Below, piece by piece: positions 32,401 to 39,614 of a stretch of DNA of 45,717 bases. Where the stretch lies: positions 1-45,717 of the forward strand of contig VAYU01000017.1 of assembly GCA_005884925.1 (NCBI GenBank). The letters run 5' to 3'. The stretch comes from Actinomycetota bacterium. GTDB lineage: Bacteria; Actinomycetota; UBA4738; HRBIN12. Made by a program: the position numbers and the translations under genes. The notes beneath the pieces are model-generated. The model worked only from the letters and a program-made list of their open reading frames with translations, was not told the DNA's origin and did no database searches. Within the stretch, counting starts at the first letter, position 1. Each line of letters opens with the position of its first letter.

Positions 32401-33336
32401 TTTGAACCCGTCGAAGCTGATGTCCGTCTCGAGGAAGGTCACGCCCATGCCAGCACACGCGTGCTGGATCTTCCGCATCGTGTCGTCAAGCGCCGTCGCG
32501 AGCGCGGGGGCGCCTTCCTTCGCCAAGAGCTGGTCCGTACCTCGAACTTCGACGAACGCCACCGCGACCGACCGGTGCTCGGCTTCTTCATTGCCCGAGA
32601 GCAGATGCTCCCGGATGCGCAGCGGGAGGCATGATGCGAAGACGTCCCCGTCGGCATCGGGAGCGGGCTGGGCTCGGAGGAACGGAACGTCCGGGATCCG
32701 GCGCAAGAGCGTGCCGCCGCCTTTCGGTGAACCGAGGCAGGCGGGGTCGACCAGCCTCGCTGCTTCGGGACTGAGCAGCACGTCGCCCGCCTCTGCTGCC
32801 CCCTCCATCTCGACCGTTCGGGAGGCGGCCGGGCCGCAGATCATCAGTTCGTGATGCAGGTCCCCACCCAGGAAGAAGTCGAACAGGCCGCTGTGGATCC
32901 CGACCGACATCCGCAGGTTCACCTTCCCCGCCGTCGACGTCGTCTTGCCGACCCGCTGGAGCGACCGACGCATCCTCGCCGCCGCCCGAGCGGCCCTCGC
33001 CGCATGGTCCTCCCCGTCGAACAGCAGCAGGACGGCGTCGCCGCCCCACTTGATCAGACCCGCGCCGTCCTCGTAGGCGACCGCGAGGAGCTCGGCGAAG
33101 GTCACGTCGAGAATGTCGTTGACCTCTTCGAGGCCCACCTTCCCCTTGCGGGCAAGGCGCTCGGTCATCTTGGTGAATCCGGAGATATCGACGAATGCGA
33201 TGGAGCCCGCGATCTGGCGGAACGGGACGTCGGGCGCATCCTGTAGCCACTCGATCATCAGCCTTGGCACGTAGGGCTTGAGCAGTCCTCGAACGGCTGC
33301 ATCTGCGGTCGATGATGCGTGCGGGGTCGACGCCAC
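29473..33336 (-). CDS. Soluble-adenylyl-cyclase-like protein: tandem cyclase domains, ATPase, TPR
   Basis: 1287 residues from GTG 33336; the open frame extends much further upstream only because it lies antisense to other genes. Cyclase domain 1 (about 40-200) has FVDISGFTKMTERL and LIKWGGDAVLLLF, with both metal Asp and Lys, but GPAASRTVEME replaces the Asn/Arg motif. Cyclase domain 2 (about 260-430) has lost the first Asp (AFVEVRGTD) but keeps GDAVNLAARV with Asn and Arg. The two would form one composite active site, as C1-C2 do in animal soluble adenylyl cyclase, which has the same order: C1, C2, P-loop ATPase (VGPAGIGKTRLLDEL near 472), TPR (about 830-1270). A 10-like box TAGACT is at 33374-33369. 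Bicarbonate or other regulation is inference. Confidence 0.85.
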   Translation of the reverse strand: MASTPHASSTADAAVRGLLKPYVPRLMIEWLQDAPDVPFRQIAGSIAFVDISGFTKMTERLARKGKVGLEEVNDILDVTFAELLAVAYEDGAGLIKWGGDAVLLLFDGEDHAARAARAAARMRRSLQRVGKTTSTAGKVNLRMSVGIHSGLFDFFLGGDLHHELMICGPAASRTVEMEGAAEAGDVLLSPEAARLVDPACLGSPKGGGTLLRRIPDVPFLRAQPAPDADGDVFASCLPLRIREHLLSGNEEAEHRSVAVAFVEVRGTDQLLAKEGAPALATALDDTMRKIQHACAGMGVTFLETDISFDGFKVLLVAGTPTSLGDEAAAMLGATRKIQDGAGRLPLRIGVNVGRVFAGVFGPPFRRTFSIKGDAVNLAARVMGKAQPGQVLATADVVNASSVAFRVAALQPFMVKGKRDPVRAFDVGGVLARSALEAAIHFPLVGRDDEVSRLGGTLDEARRGHGRLVEVVGPAGIGKTRLLDELRAIATDDDVLTAMCDLYRSSVPFSPWQTVLRAILGVGDDEAGDVVIARLAEVVCDIAPDLQPWLPLLGSVLDIEVPSTPEVEQLDDRFRKTRVEEAVERFLDASLRRPTLLEFEDVHWMDELSVDLLRRVASDLEGRPWLICVSRRAEPTGFVPEEGTAVSVRPHPLDTRESTKFLELATEDAPLRDDELTALVERADGNPLFLKELASIIHAEGGSDQLPDSIERMVAVQIDGLNRSDRRLLRAASVLGMRFADDVLIQVLAAEGWSIDPSAWGRLEEFVIEDDPGARRFRHALMRDSAYEGLPYRRRRELHARAGEAIASSARAPEEQAELLSLHFYSAQRFDDAWRYSRVAGDRASERYANASAASFYRRALLSGKQIGVGPSDRASVLEALGDVQWRIGAFRDAAASFAAARLAVPDDPIRQAGILLKEAKIPYGGGRYAHAIRVIRRGLRMLDQAGFPEGERLQIQMKALAAAIRSDQGRLSEAERLSMEVVAQSTTPELSPSLAHAYQVLDFVYLQQGRPDLAIYAPLALAIQEERGDLYVQAEILNIMGINAYYQGRWREAIDLYERSRDLRLRVGDGEGAALALNNIAEIISDQGRPIEAEGLFREALRAFRAAGSGMMTGLAIGNLGRVASREGRFDEALPLLQRSVELLREVGDLAQSFESETRIAELFLFEGRWSEALVAARQTLVKSEGLEGVSPQVPALRRIIGYALAGQGQMAEARTALQASLEAGGARDAGYEIAMTLRALSELFPRDDSWDAWRREAEAMFRELGVESSRAVPFVSLPETAETSRP

Positions 33337-33453
33337 GATGCGGCTCCCTGACGCGGGTGGGCGCCAGGAGTCTATATGCCGGCGCCGAGGCCGGAGTAGA
33401 GAGACGATCACCTCGTTTGCTTCCGGAACACCCGACCGGCTAGCGTGCCCGAG

Positions 33454-33924
33454 ATGGAACCCAACGAGGAGATCAGCCAGGCGCTGAGCGAAGCGCGCCA
33501 ACGCCGCAAGACGCTCCACGATGCGATCGTGCACCTCGAGAAGTCCATCTCCTCGCCGGCGGCCGGGAGGATCCCCGACTGGACGGCGAGCGTGCTCAAG
33601 GAGATGACCGAGGTCCGCGACGCGTTCGGCCAGCACGTGATGGTCACCGAGAAGCCCGACGGCCTCTACGACGAGATCCTCGAGCGAGCCCCGAGGCTCG
33701 AGACCAACGTCCGCCGGCTCCGCGAGGAGCACCCCGAGATCGTCCAGCGGATCGACGACACGATCGCCCGCCTGGAGCAGGTCGAGATCGGCGAGGACAC
33801 CTGGCCACTCGAGGAAGCGCGCGACGACCTCCAGCGGTTCATGGGCTCGGTGATCCGCCATCGTCAGCGCGGAGCCGACCTCGTGTGGGAGGCCTACAAC
33901 GTGGACATCGGCGGCATCGAGTAG
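33454..33924 (+). CDS. Helical protein of unknown function
   Basis: 156 residues from ATG 33454, entirely helical by composition, with an acidic/basic heptad character (ISQALSEARQRRKTLHDAIV, later VRRLREEHPEIVQRIDDTIA). Central VRDAFGQHVMVTEKPDGLYDEI has a single His. No Cys and no signal peptide. Resembles neither hemerythrin nor DUF47 well. Promoter: TTGCTT (33417-33422), 18 bp, TAGCGT (33441-33446), 7 nt before ATG; leaderless. Just upstream of nadE, which has its own promoter. A 10-residue GTG extension is possible but unlikely. Confidence 0.6.
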   Translation: MEPNEEISQALSEARQRRKTLHDAIVHLEKSISSPAAGRIPDWTASVLKEMTEVRDAFGQHVMVTEKPDGLYDEILERAPRLETNVRRLREEHPEIVQRIDDTIARLEQVEIGEDTWPLEEARDDLQRFMGSVIRHRQRGADLVWEAYNVDIGGIE

Positions 33925-33966
33925 CGCCCGGCTCCTCGGCGTCGCCGTTCCCGTACGCTTCCGAAC

Positions 33967-35589
33967 GTGGTTCGGATCGCGCTCGGGCAGCTGAACACGA
34001 CCGTCGGTGACCTCGACGGGAACGTGGCGCGCATGGCCGACTGGACGGCTCGCGCCACGCACGAGGGCGCCGACGTCGTGCTCTTCCCGGAGCTCGCGAT
34101 CACCGGCTACCCGCCCGAAGACCTGGTCCTGCGTCCCGAGTTCGTCGAGGACAACCTGGCGGCCCTGCAACGCCTGGCGAAGGAAACGGCCGCGGGATGC
34201 GACGTGATCGTCGGGTTCGTCGACCGGACTGAGGCCGGGCTGCACAACGCCGCCGCGCTCCTTCGGGACGGGACGATCGCTGCGCGTTACGCGAAGAACA
34301 AGCTCCCGAACTACGGCGTGTTCGACGAGAAGCGCTACTTCGTCCCGGGCACCTCGAGCGCGAGGGTGACGATCGGCGGCAGCGAGATGGGCCTCTCCGT
34401 CTGCGAGGACGCGTGGCTGCCGGGTCCGCCGTTCGACGCGTACGGCGGGGTGGCCCTCGTCGCGAACATCAACGGCTCGCCCTTCGATGTGGGCAAGGCG
34501 CACGAACGAACCCACGTGCTCCGCGACCGCGCTCAGGAGACGGGCGCGTGGATCGTCTACGTGAACGCCGTCGGCGGCCAGGACGAGCTCGTGTTCGACG
34601 GCGGCTCGCTCGTGATGGCTCCCGACGGCACGATCACGTGCTGGGCCGCCCGCTTCGACGAGGACCTTGTGGTGATCACGCTCGAGGACGTCGCGTCCCA
34701 GGCCGCGGCGCGCGCGACCTGGCCGGAGGGACCGGAGGAGGTCTACCGCGCGCTCGAGCTCGGCGTCGGCGACTACGTCCGCAAGAACGGCTTCCGGGAG
34801 GTCACGCTGGGGCTCTCGGGCGGGATCGACTCGGCGCTCGTCGCGACGCTCGCCGCGGACGCCCTCGGACCCGAGGCCGTCCGCGCCCTCGCGATGCCCT
34901 CGCCGTATTCGAGCTCCGCATCGGTCACGGACGCGATCGACGTCGCCGAACGCCTGGGGATCCGGCTCGACACGATCGCGATCGACGAGGTCTTCGAGGC
35001 GTACCGTCGGGCGCTCGCCGACACGTTCGCCGGGACCGCGGAAGGCGTCGCGGAGGAGAACCTCCAGGCGAGGATCCGCGGCAACCTCCTCATGGCCCGC
35101 TCGAACAAGTTCGGCTCGATGGTGCTCGCGACCGGGAACAAGTCGGAGTACGCGGTGGGGTATGCGACGCTCTACGGGGACATGTCGGGCGGGTTCGCGC
35201 CGATCAAGGACGTACCGAAGACGCTCGTGTACGAGCTGTCCGAGTGGCGCAACGCTCGTGCCGCCGAGCGGGGCGAGACGCCTCCGATCCCGCAGAGCGT
35301 GATCGACAAGCCGCCGACGGCCGAGCTCCGCGCCGAACAGCTGGACACGGACACACTGCCTTCCTACGACGTCCTGGATCCGATCATCGAGGCGTACGTG
35401 GAGGACGACCTCGGCGTCGACGAGATCGTGGAGCGTGGGATCGGCGAACGGGAGACGGTCAGGCGCGTCGCCGCGATGATCGATCGAGCCGAGTACAAGC
35501 GCCGCCAGGCGGCGCCCGGCGTCAAGATCACGCCGAAGGCGTTCGGACGCGACCGACGTCTCCCGATCACGAACCGCTACCCGGGCTGA
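33967..35589 (+). CDS. nadE: Glutamine-dependent NAD+ synthetase
   Basis: 540 residues. N-terminal carbon-nitrogen hydrolase domain with the Glu-Lys-Cys triad: E42 (LFPELAITGYPPEDL), Lys in YAKNKLPNYGVFDEKRYF (near 115) and Cys in SVCEDAWLPGPPF (near 150); it strips ammonia from glutamine. C-terminal PP-loop synthetase domain: LGLSGGIDSALVATLAAD near 280, then NLQARIRGNLLMARSN and LATGNKSEYAVGYATLYGDM. Converts nicotinic acid adenine dinucleotide to NAD+. GTG 33967 lies 7 nt after a 10 box TACGCT (33954-33959), so leaderless. tRNA-Lys follows 28 bp downstream. Confidence 0.95.
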   Translation: MVRIALGQLNTTVGDLDGNVARMADWTARATHEGADVVLFPELAITGYPPEDLVLRPEFVEDNLAALQRLAKETAAGCDVIVGFVDRTEAGLHNAAALLRDGTIAARYAKNKLPNYGVFDEKRYFVPGTSSARVTIGGSEMGLSVCEDAWLPGPPFDAYGGVALVANINGSPFDVGKAHERTHVLRDRAQETGAWIVYVNAVGGQDELVFDGGSLVMAPDGTITCWAARFDEDLVVITLEDVASQAAARATWPEGPEEVYRALELGVGDYVRKNGFREVTLGLSGGIDSALVATLAADALGPEAVRALAMPSPYSSSASVTDAIDVAERLGIRLDTIAIDEVFEAYRRALADTFAGTAEGVAEENLQARIRGNLLMARSNKFGSMVLATGNKSEYAVGYATLYGDMSGGFAPIKDVPKTLVYELSEWRNARAAERGETPPIPQSVIDKPPTAELRAEQLDTDTLPSYDVLDPIIEAYVEDDLGVDEIVERGIGERETVRRVAAMIDRAEYKRRQAAPGVKITPKAFGRDRRLPITNRYPG

Positions 35590-35617
35590 CCGGATGCGGT
35601 TCCCTACCATGTGCGCA

Positions 35618-35692
35618 GGGCCGGTAGCTCAGCCAGGTTAGAGCAGGGGGCTTTTAACCCTCGTGTCGCGGGTTCGAATCCCGCCCGGCCCC
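35618..35692 (+). tRNA. tRNA-Lys(TTT)
   Basis: 75 nt cloverleaf without encoded CCA. Acceptor GGGCCGG/CCGGCCC, D arm GCTC/GAGC, anticodon arm GGGGG-CTTTTAA-CCCTC (anticodon TTT), T arm GCGGG-TTCGAAT-CCCGC, discriminator C. Confidence 0.95.
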
Positions 35693-35862
35693 CGATCCCG
35701 CAAGCGTGCTCCTTTTCGCCCCGATCTGCTCCTCACTCCTACGAGGCGCGCTCGTGTTCCTGGCAGCCCCCATCGTGCTGGTCTTCCTCGACTCTGCGCC
35801 GCCTGGGGCCTGGAACGGCTCCATGCTTTGACGCGACCTGGCTCGCGGCCTACGTTTGGGCG

Positions 35863-36072
35863 ATGAGACGGGTCGTCTGGTCGCTCGTGCTCGGTTACGT
35901 GCTCCTCGCACTCATCACGCGAGCACGGGAAGCAGCCGGGGCTTACACGTGCGACTGCGATCCGGACTGCTGGTGCAAGACGCCTGGACTCAGTCTGTTC
36001 CGGTGGGTCTTTCCGAGGTTCCACCGCAACCGTGAGCTGGAAGCCTGGAAGAAGTGGCATCCCGAAACATAG
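35863..36072 (+). CDS. Small Cys-rich membrane-anchored protein
   Basis: 69 residues from ATG 35863, 6 nt after a 10 box TACGTT (35851-35856); leaderless. N-terminal membrane span VVWSLVLGYVLLALITRA, then a cluster CDCDPDCWCK with five cysteines in nine residues, then a basic/aromatic tail LFRWVFPRFHRNRE. This looks like a small metal- or FeS-binding membrane protein. Similar short proteins are, from memory, seen as hypothetical actinobacterial genes. Between tRNA-Lys and its start about 170 bp hold no further gene. Confidence 0.6.
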   Translation: MRRVVWSLVLGYVLLALITRAREAAGAYTCDCDPDCWCKTPGLSLFRWVFPRFHRNRELEAWKKWHPET

Positions 36073-36090
36073 GATGCCGGCGATACGACT

Positions 36091-36493
36091 CTGAGCATAC
36101 GGGTCGTCGAACGCGAGGCCTCGCGGCTGCTCGTTACCTCTCCGACCGGACGTGTCCTGCTGCTGCGCCTGGAGCCGACGTTCCGGGCGCCGTTCTGGGT
36201 CACGCTGGGTGGCTGGCGAAACGAGGGCGAAACGTTCGAGGCCGCGGCCCTCAGAGAGCTCCGCGAGGAGGACGGCACGGCCTCCAAGGTGAAGCCGGCG
36301 GCGCTCGCGGCGATCCCGGGGCACGATCATCCGGGTCGAGACGGACTCAGCAGGCTCCCCTTACGAGGCGCACGTCCGGAAGTCGAACGGGTGCATCGTC
36401 ACCGTGAAGATCGACGACAGCTTCAGCGTGACGAGCATCGACGCCGGCTTCGGCGCGGGCGGATCGATGGCGTCGAACGGATCCAACGCCTGA
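36091..36493 (+). pseudogene. Chimeric remnant: NUDIX hydrolase N-terminus joined to PepSY-like C-terminus
   Basis: The first frame has a NUDIX box GWRNEGETFEAAALRELREE (G-x5-E-x7-REL-x-EE) after SIRVVEREASRLLV and VLLLRLEPTF. It has no ATG/GTG start: only CTG 36091. At about residue 68 it turns into SKVKPAALAAIPG. The next sense frame, shifted by one base near 36325, reads IIRVETDSAGSPYEAHVRKS and IVTVKIDDSFSVTSIDAGFG to the stop at 36493, as in PepSY-like secreted proteins whose repeats run AALAAVPGxTIIRVETD. So two unrelated genes seem fused by a deletion, then frameshifted. Confidence 0.55.
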
Positions 36494-36497
36494 TCGC

Positions 36498-36569
36498 GTT
36501 CGAACCCGCCCACCGCACGGGAGGGGCCCCGGCGCGATGCGCCGGGGCCCCTCCCTGGCGGGTTCGAGC
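36498..36569. terminator. Large bidirectional hairpin with two nested inverted repeats
   Basis: Inner perfect 16-bp stem (GGAGGGGCCCCGGCGC, 36520-36535 / 36539-36554, loop GAT). Outer arms GTTCGAACCCGCC (36498-36510) and its 12/13 complement GGCGGGTTCGAGC (36557-36569). Follows the NUDIX remnant and precedes the DUF192 promoter. No T-tract; belongs with the GC hairpins after glnA and before glnA. Confidence 0.6.
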
Positions 36570-36615
36570 CCGCGACATCGGCAGAGGTGTCCGACGTCGC
36601 CGTTAGGCTGCTGGC

Positions 36616-37002
36616 GTGCACCGGGTGAGCATCGGTCCGTGGGTCATCTGGATCCCTAAGACGTGGCGAGAGCGGGCGCGCGGGCTCCTCGGCCGGTCGG
36701 GACTCGAGCCGAACGAGGGTCTCTTGCTGGAACATTCGCGGTCGGTCCATACCTTCGGGATGCGGTTCCCCATCGACGCCGTGCTCCTCGACCGGGATGA
36801 CCGCGTCATCGGGGTTGTTCGCCTGCCGCCGAACCGTGTGCTCCTGCCGCGACCCCGCGTCCGCGCCGTGCTCGAGGTCGCGCCGGGACAGGGCCGGAGG
36901 TTCACCCCGGGAGCTCGCGTCGGAAGTACCACTCGCGATGCTCCGAGCACCGGCCGTCGGGCGCGAAGCGAAGCACCAAGACGCCGTCGTACTCGACCCT
37001 GA
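36616..37002 (+). CDS. DUF192 family protein
   Basis: 128 residues from GTG 36616, 6 nt after a 10 box TAGGCT (36604-36609); leaderless. The DUF192 core is RARGLLGRSGLEPNEGLLLE, then THTFGMRFPIDAVLLD-like strand and VVRLPPNRVLLPRPRVRAVLEV. Unlike many members there is no signal peptide. Beyond about residue 100 the protein becomes Arg-rich and the gene overlaps the convergent NTF2-like gene by 101 bp, so the tail may be a read-through past the original stop. Function of DUF192 is unknown. Confidence 0.7.
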   Translation: MHRVSIGPWVIWIPKTWRERARGLLGRSGLEPNEGLLLEHSRSVHTFGMRFPIDAVLLDRDDRVIGVVRLPPNRVLLPRPRVRAVLEVAPGQGRRFTPGARVGSTTRDAPSTGRRARSEAPRRRRTRP

Positions 37003-37273
37003 CCGGATCCCCGACGTTCCGGGTGAAGACATGCCAATGGATGATGGCCTGGTCCTCCTGGACGGAGAGCACCTCGTACGTCATCTCGACGTCCTGCCGG
37101 ATCCCGGCCACCCAACGCCGGACGATCTCTTCGCGGCCGGTCCACAGCTCTGCGAAGGGCGACACCGCGTAGACGGCGTCCTCGGTGAACAGGGCTGCGA
37201 CTTCGCTGGGAACGTTCGAGATCCAGGCTGCCCGGTAAGCCTCCATCCAGCCCTGGACCGCTTCGACGTCCAT
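36902..37273 (-). CDS. NTF2-like/SnoaL-fold protein
   Basis: 123 residues from ATG 37273, 8 nt after a 10 box TAGGCT (37287-37282). Cone-fold pattern: helix VQGWMEAYRAAWISNVPSEV, ALFTEDAVYAVSPFAELW, strand DQAIIHWHVFTRN and EYDGVLVLRFAPDGRCSEHR, EWYFRR at the end. Such domains act as small-molecule isomerases or dehydratases, or have unknown roles. Convergent with DUF192 gene. A GTG/ATG extension to 37345 is out of keeping with the promoter. Confidence 0.75.
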   Translation of the reverse strand: MDVEAVQGWMEAYRAAWISNVPSEVAALFTEDAVYAVSPFAELWTGREEIVRRWVAGIRQDVEMTYEVLSVQEDQAIIHWHVFTRNVGDPVRVEYDGVLVLRFAPDGRCSEHREWYFRRELPG

Positions 37274-37337
37274 GGGGTCGGAGCCTACCGACGCTCCATG
37301 CGCGTCGCTATACTGCCCGGGCCCCGACGGAACCTCG

Positions 37338-37410
37338 GTCCCCATCGTCTAGAGGCCTAGGACGCCGCCCTTTCAAGGCGGAAGCACGGGTTCGAATCCC
37401 GTTGGGGGCA
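37338..37410 (+). tRNA. tRNA-Glu(TTC)
   Basis: 73 nt, no encoded CCA. Acceptor GTCCCCA/TGGGGGC, anticodon arm CCGCC-CTTTCAA-GGCGG (TTC), T arm with canonical TTCGAAT loop, discriminator A. Confidence 0.95.
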
Positions 37411-37449
37411 CGCGAAGGTGCTTCGGCGCCAACGCACAACCACATATCT

Positions 37450-37525
37450 GCGCCTGTGGAGGAGTCCGGTCGTCCTCATCGCCCTGTCAAGGCGAAGATC
37501 GCGGGATCGAAGCCCGTCAGGCGCG
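37450..37525 (+). tRNA. tRNA-Asp(GTC), divergent, possibly decayed
   Basis: 76 nt that folds fully: acceptor GCGCCTG/CAGGCGC, D stem GAGG/CCTC, anticodon arm TCGCC-CTGTCAA-GGCGA (anticodon GTC), T arm GCGGG-ATCGAAG-CCCGT, discriminator G as required for Asp. Two oddities: the T loop has A at position 54 instead of T and G at 60, and position 38 of the anticodon loop is A instead of the Asp-typical C. Placed 39 bp after tRNA-Glu, where actinobacterial tRNA-Asp is expected. Confidence 0.7.
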
Positions 37526-37547
37526 CTGGGCGGCACGTAAGACGTAC

Positions 37548-38687
37548 TTACGGTTCAAGATCGATCCTGGTGACGGAGCGCCGGTAGTTGGCAACCCATA
37601 TGACGGCATCCCGCGGATCGAGGGCGGCGGTTGGCGGGAATCTGAAGGCCGGCACCTGAGCGAGCGGCATCGCGGCGTCGACCCGGAGCGATCGACCGTT
37701 CAAGTGCTCGAGCGTGCCGATCTTTCCCCCCGTCAGGAACCACACGCCAGTCTGATCCGCGCCGATGGGATCGAAACCTTCGCTGAGCTGTAGGACTTGC
37801 CCCACGATATCGTCGGTGCGCGCGTCGATCCTCACGACACCCTCGGTGGAGGAGACGGAGCCCCACACCCACACGAGGCCATCGCCCACCGCCAGCGCCC
37901 CTGGGGAAGCGTTCACATGGATGGTGGCCGCGACATCGTTCGTGGTCGGGTCGATCCGGATGAGGTCGCCGGATCCTACGGTACTGTTCGGACGGAGGGT
38001 GGGAACCGTGCCCCACACGGCGCCCTCCCCGAACGTGATGTATGGCGCGGGCAGATCGAGGGAGATCGTTCGAACGATCCGGTTCGTGGACGGGTCGATC
38101 CGGGAGAGTTCGCTCGTGCGCCCCTGCTTGTCGTTCGACCCGGACGTCCACACAGATCCGTCCCCGACCGCGAAGTGACCGCCCGCCCCAGGGATCGTCG
38201 CTTCGATCCGATCCGTCTGTGGATCGATACGGAGAACCACGCCTCCGATCCCCCGCTCGAAAGCGCTCGCCCAAACAGCTCCATAGCCCGTGATCAATCC
38301 GTCGATCGGTCCAGGGACGGCGATCGTCGCGTCGACCCTATCGGTAGACGGGTCGACCCGGATCAGTTCGTCGGGAGTAGAGGGATCCTGGGAGGGCATG
38401 CTCACCCACACGTCACCATCGCCGACGGCGATCGCTTGAGGGAACGGGCCAACGGGAACGTTGGCACCGATATGAGGACTGAGTGTCGCCGGCGACTGAG
38501 GGGAGCGAGTCGTTCGAACGGGGCTTCGGTAAGGCCTGAACGCAAGCCACAGGCCTGCCAAGGCGCCAGCCGAGACAACGAGGGCGAGGGATATCGTCAT
38601 CAGACGCGCGCCCCGAGACCGCCGCCTCTGGCTGGCACGCGCTCCATCGGCAATCAAGTGGAACATGGCCTGGTCCATCTTCGACAA
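37548..38687 (-). CDS. Membrane-anchored beta-propeller (YVTN-like repeat) protein
   Basis: 379 residues from ATG 38687. Short cytosolic basic N-terminus (MSKMDQAMFHLIADGARASQ), one membrane span (MTISLALVVSAGALAGLWLAF), then an extracytoplasmic domain of repeated blades: each about 45-50 residues with G-xG-xVW and the RIDPxTxRIxATI motif (for example LRIDPQTDRIEATI, SRIDPSTNRIVRTI, IRIDPTTNDVAATI). Six to seven blades. Looks like a surface beta-propeller of the kind used for protein or sugar interactions; no catalytic residues. Lies between the tRNA-Asp and tRNA-Phe genes in reverse orientation. No homologous sigma factor gene next to it. Confidence 0.75.
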   Translation of the reverse strand: MSKMDQAMFHLIADGARASQRRRSRGARLMTISLALVVSAGALAGLWLAFRPYRSPVRTTRSPQSPATLSPHIGANVPVGPFPQAIAVGDGDVWVSMPSQDPSTPDELIRVDPSTDRVDATIAVPGPIDGLITGYGAVWASAFERGIGGVVLRIDPQTDRIEATIPGAGGHFAVGDGSVWTSGSNDKQGRTSELSRIDPSTNRIVRTISLDLPAPYITFGEGAVWGTVPTLRPNSTVGSGDLIRIDPTTNDVAATIHVNASPGALAVGDGLVWVWGSVSSTEGVVRIDARTDDIVGQVLQLSEGFDPIGADQTGVWFLTGGKIGTLEHLNGRSLRVDAAMPLAQVPAFRFPPTAALDPRDAVIWVANYRRSVTRIDLEP

Positions 38688-38837
38688 CTCATGACCAGAT
38701 CCAACGATAGCGCCGTCCGCCCTCGACGCAGATCCTGCCCGTCGAGCGGAATCGAGGGTGGGGCCGGATCCTCAGACGTACGAACTTCGCACCAGTCATC
38801 GAGAGCCCGAACAACGGGTGCAACGAACCACGCCCGT

Positions 38838-39527
38838 TCAACGCCGTTCGTAGAACCGCCGAGTGCCGAGGACGTAGGGCCCGACATCGGCGATCTCCAC
38901 GAGCGCGACGTCATCAGGGTCAAACGAGAAACCTTCGACGGTCACGAAGTTGGAGCCGACCTCTGCACGCGCTACCCATCGTCCGCCGTCGACGAACGCA
39001 TCGAACGAAACGGGGACCGCGTCGATGTTGATCAAGAGCTCTGTCCGAACGGGGAACGCGCCGGGGAGGTCCCCGTGCGGATCGTCTCGCGTCAGCTCTT
39101 CGAACGCCTCCTCGATGCTCGGTGACCGGTGCTCCCACACCATCCCGGCCGCGTTCAGCAGTCCGCCGCCACCGATCGAGAACTCGGAAGCCGTCTCCAC
39201 GGTGAGGACCGGACCTTCGCCCTGGACGAGGGTCCCGTGGACGAGCGACAGTGCTTTCGTTCGCTTCCGGCCCGGCATACCCTCCCACCAGCCGCCGCCG
39301 AGAAACCTTGCGCCGTCCCACGAGGGCGGCAGACCGTAAAGAGGGAACGGCGCGGAGCGGAAGCGGACCTCATCACGCCGACGGTCCAGCATGGACCGCC
39401 GCCCGGCCTTCTTCGCGGACGTCTGCGAGACCTGGACGAGGTTGCCGGCTTCGTCCGTTCGCGCGACCCAGAGTTCGACGTCTTCGTCGTCGTCGCTCAC
39501 GGCACCGATGATGCCATGTCGCGTCAT
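38838..39527 (-). CDS. Unknown protein
   Basis: About 229 residues from ATG 39527 (MTRHGIIGAVSDDDEDVELW). The open frame reaches 39641 into the tRNA-Phe gene, so the N-terminus is uncertain. The protein mixes beta-rich stretches (VELWVARTDEAGNLVQVSQT, VGSNFVTVEGFSFDPDDVAL) and an acidic helix; GGGGLLNAAGMVWEHRS is a central glycine-rich piece. No family recognised and no signal peptide. Looks like an immunity- or tail-type soluble protein only loosely; I make no functional call. About 150 bp to the beta-propeller gene hold nothing recognised. Confidence 0.5.
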   Translation of the reverse strand: MTRHGIIGAVSDDDEDVELWVARTDEAGNLVQVSQTSAKKAGRRSMLDRRRDEVRFRSAPFPLYGLPPSWDGARFLGGGWWEGMPGRKRTKALSLVHGTLVQGEGPVLTVETASEFSIGGGGLLNAAGMVWEHRSPSIEEAFEELTRDDPHGDLPGAFPVRTELLINIDAVPVSFDAFVDGGRWVARAEVGSNFVTVEGFSFDPDDVALVEIADVGPYVLGTRRFYERR

Positions 39528-39614
39528 CAGGGCCCGGACCCGCTTCCAATCGCTACACTCGGACGCGCTGGTGACGACCTCGATGGTGAGTTCTGCCGGG
39601 TTTCCATCAGCCTG

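Noticed and set aside
33337-35610. Extension of the soluble-cyclase-like protein to 2045 residues
   Set aside because: The added part is antisense to nadE and its neighbour; the domain starts at GTG 33336.
36557-36580. Possible tRNA T arm (GGGTTCGAGCCC)
   Set aside because: It is one arm of the outer inverted repeat of a hairpin; no cloverleaf forms.
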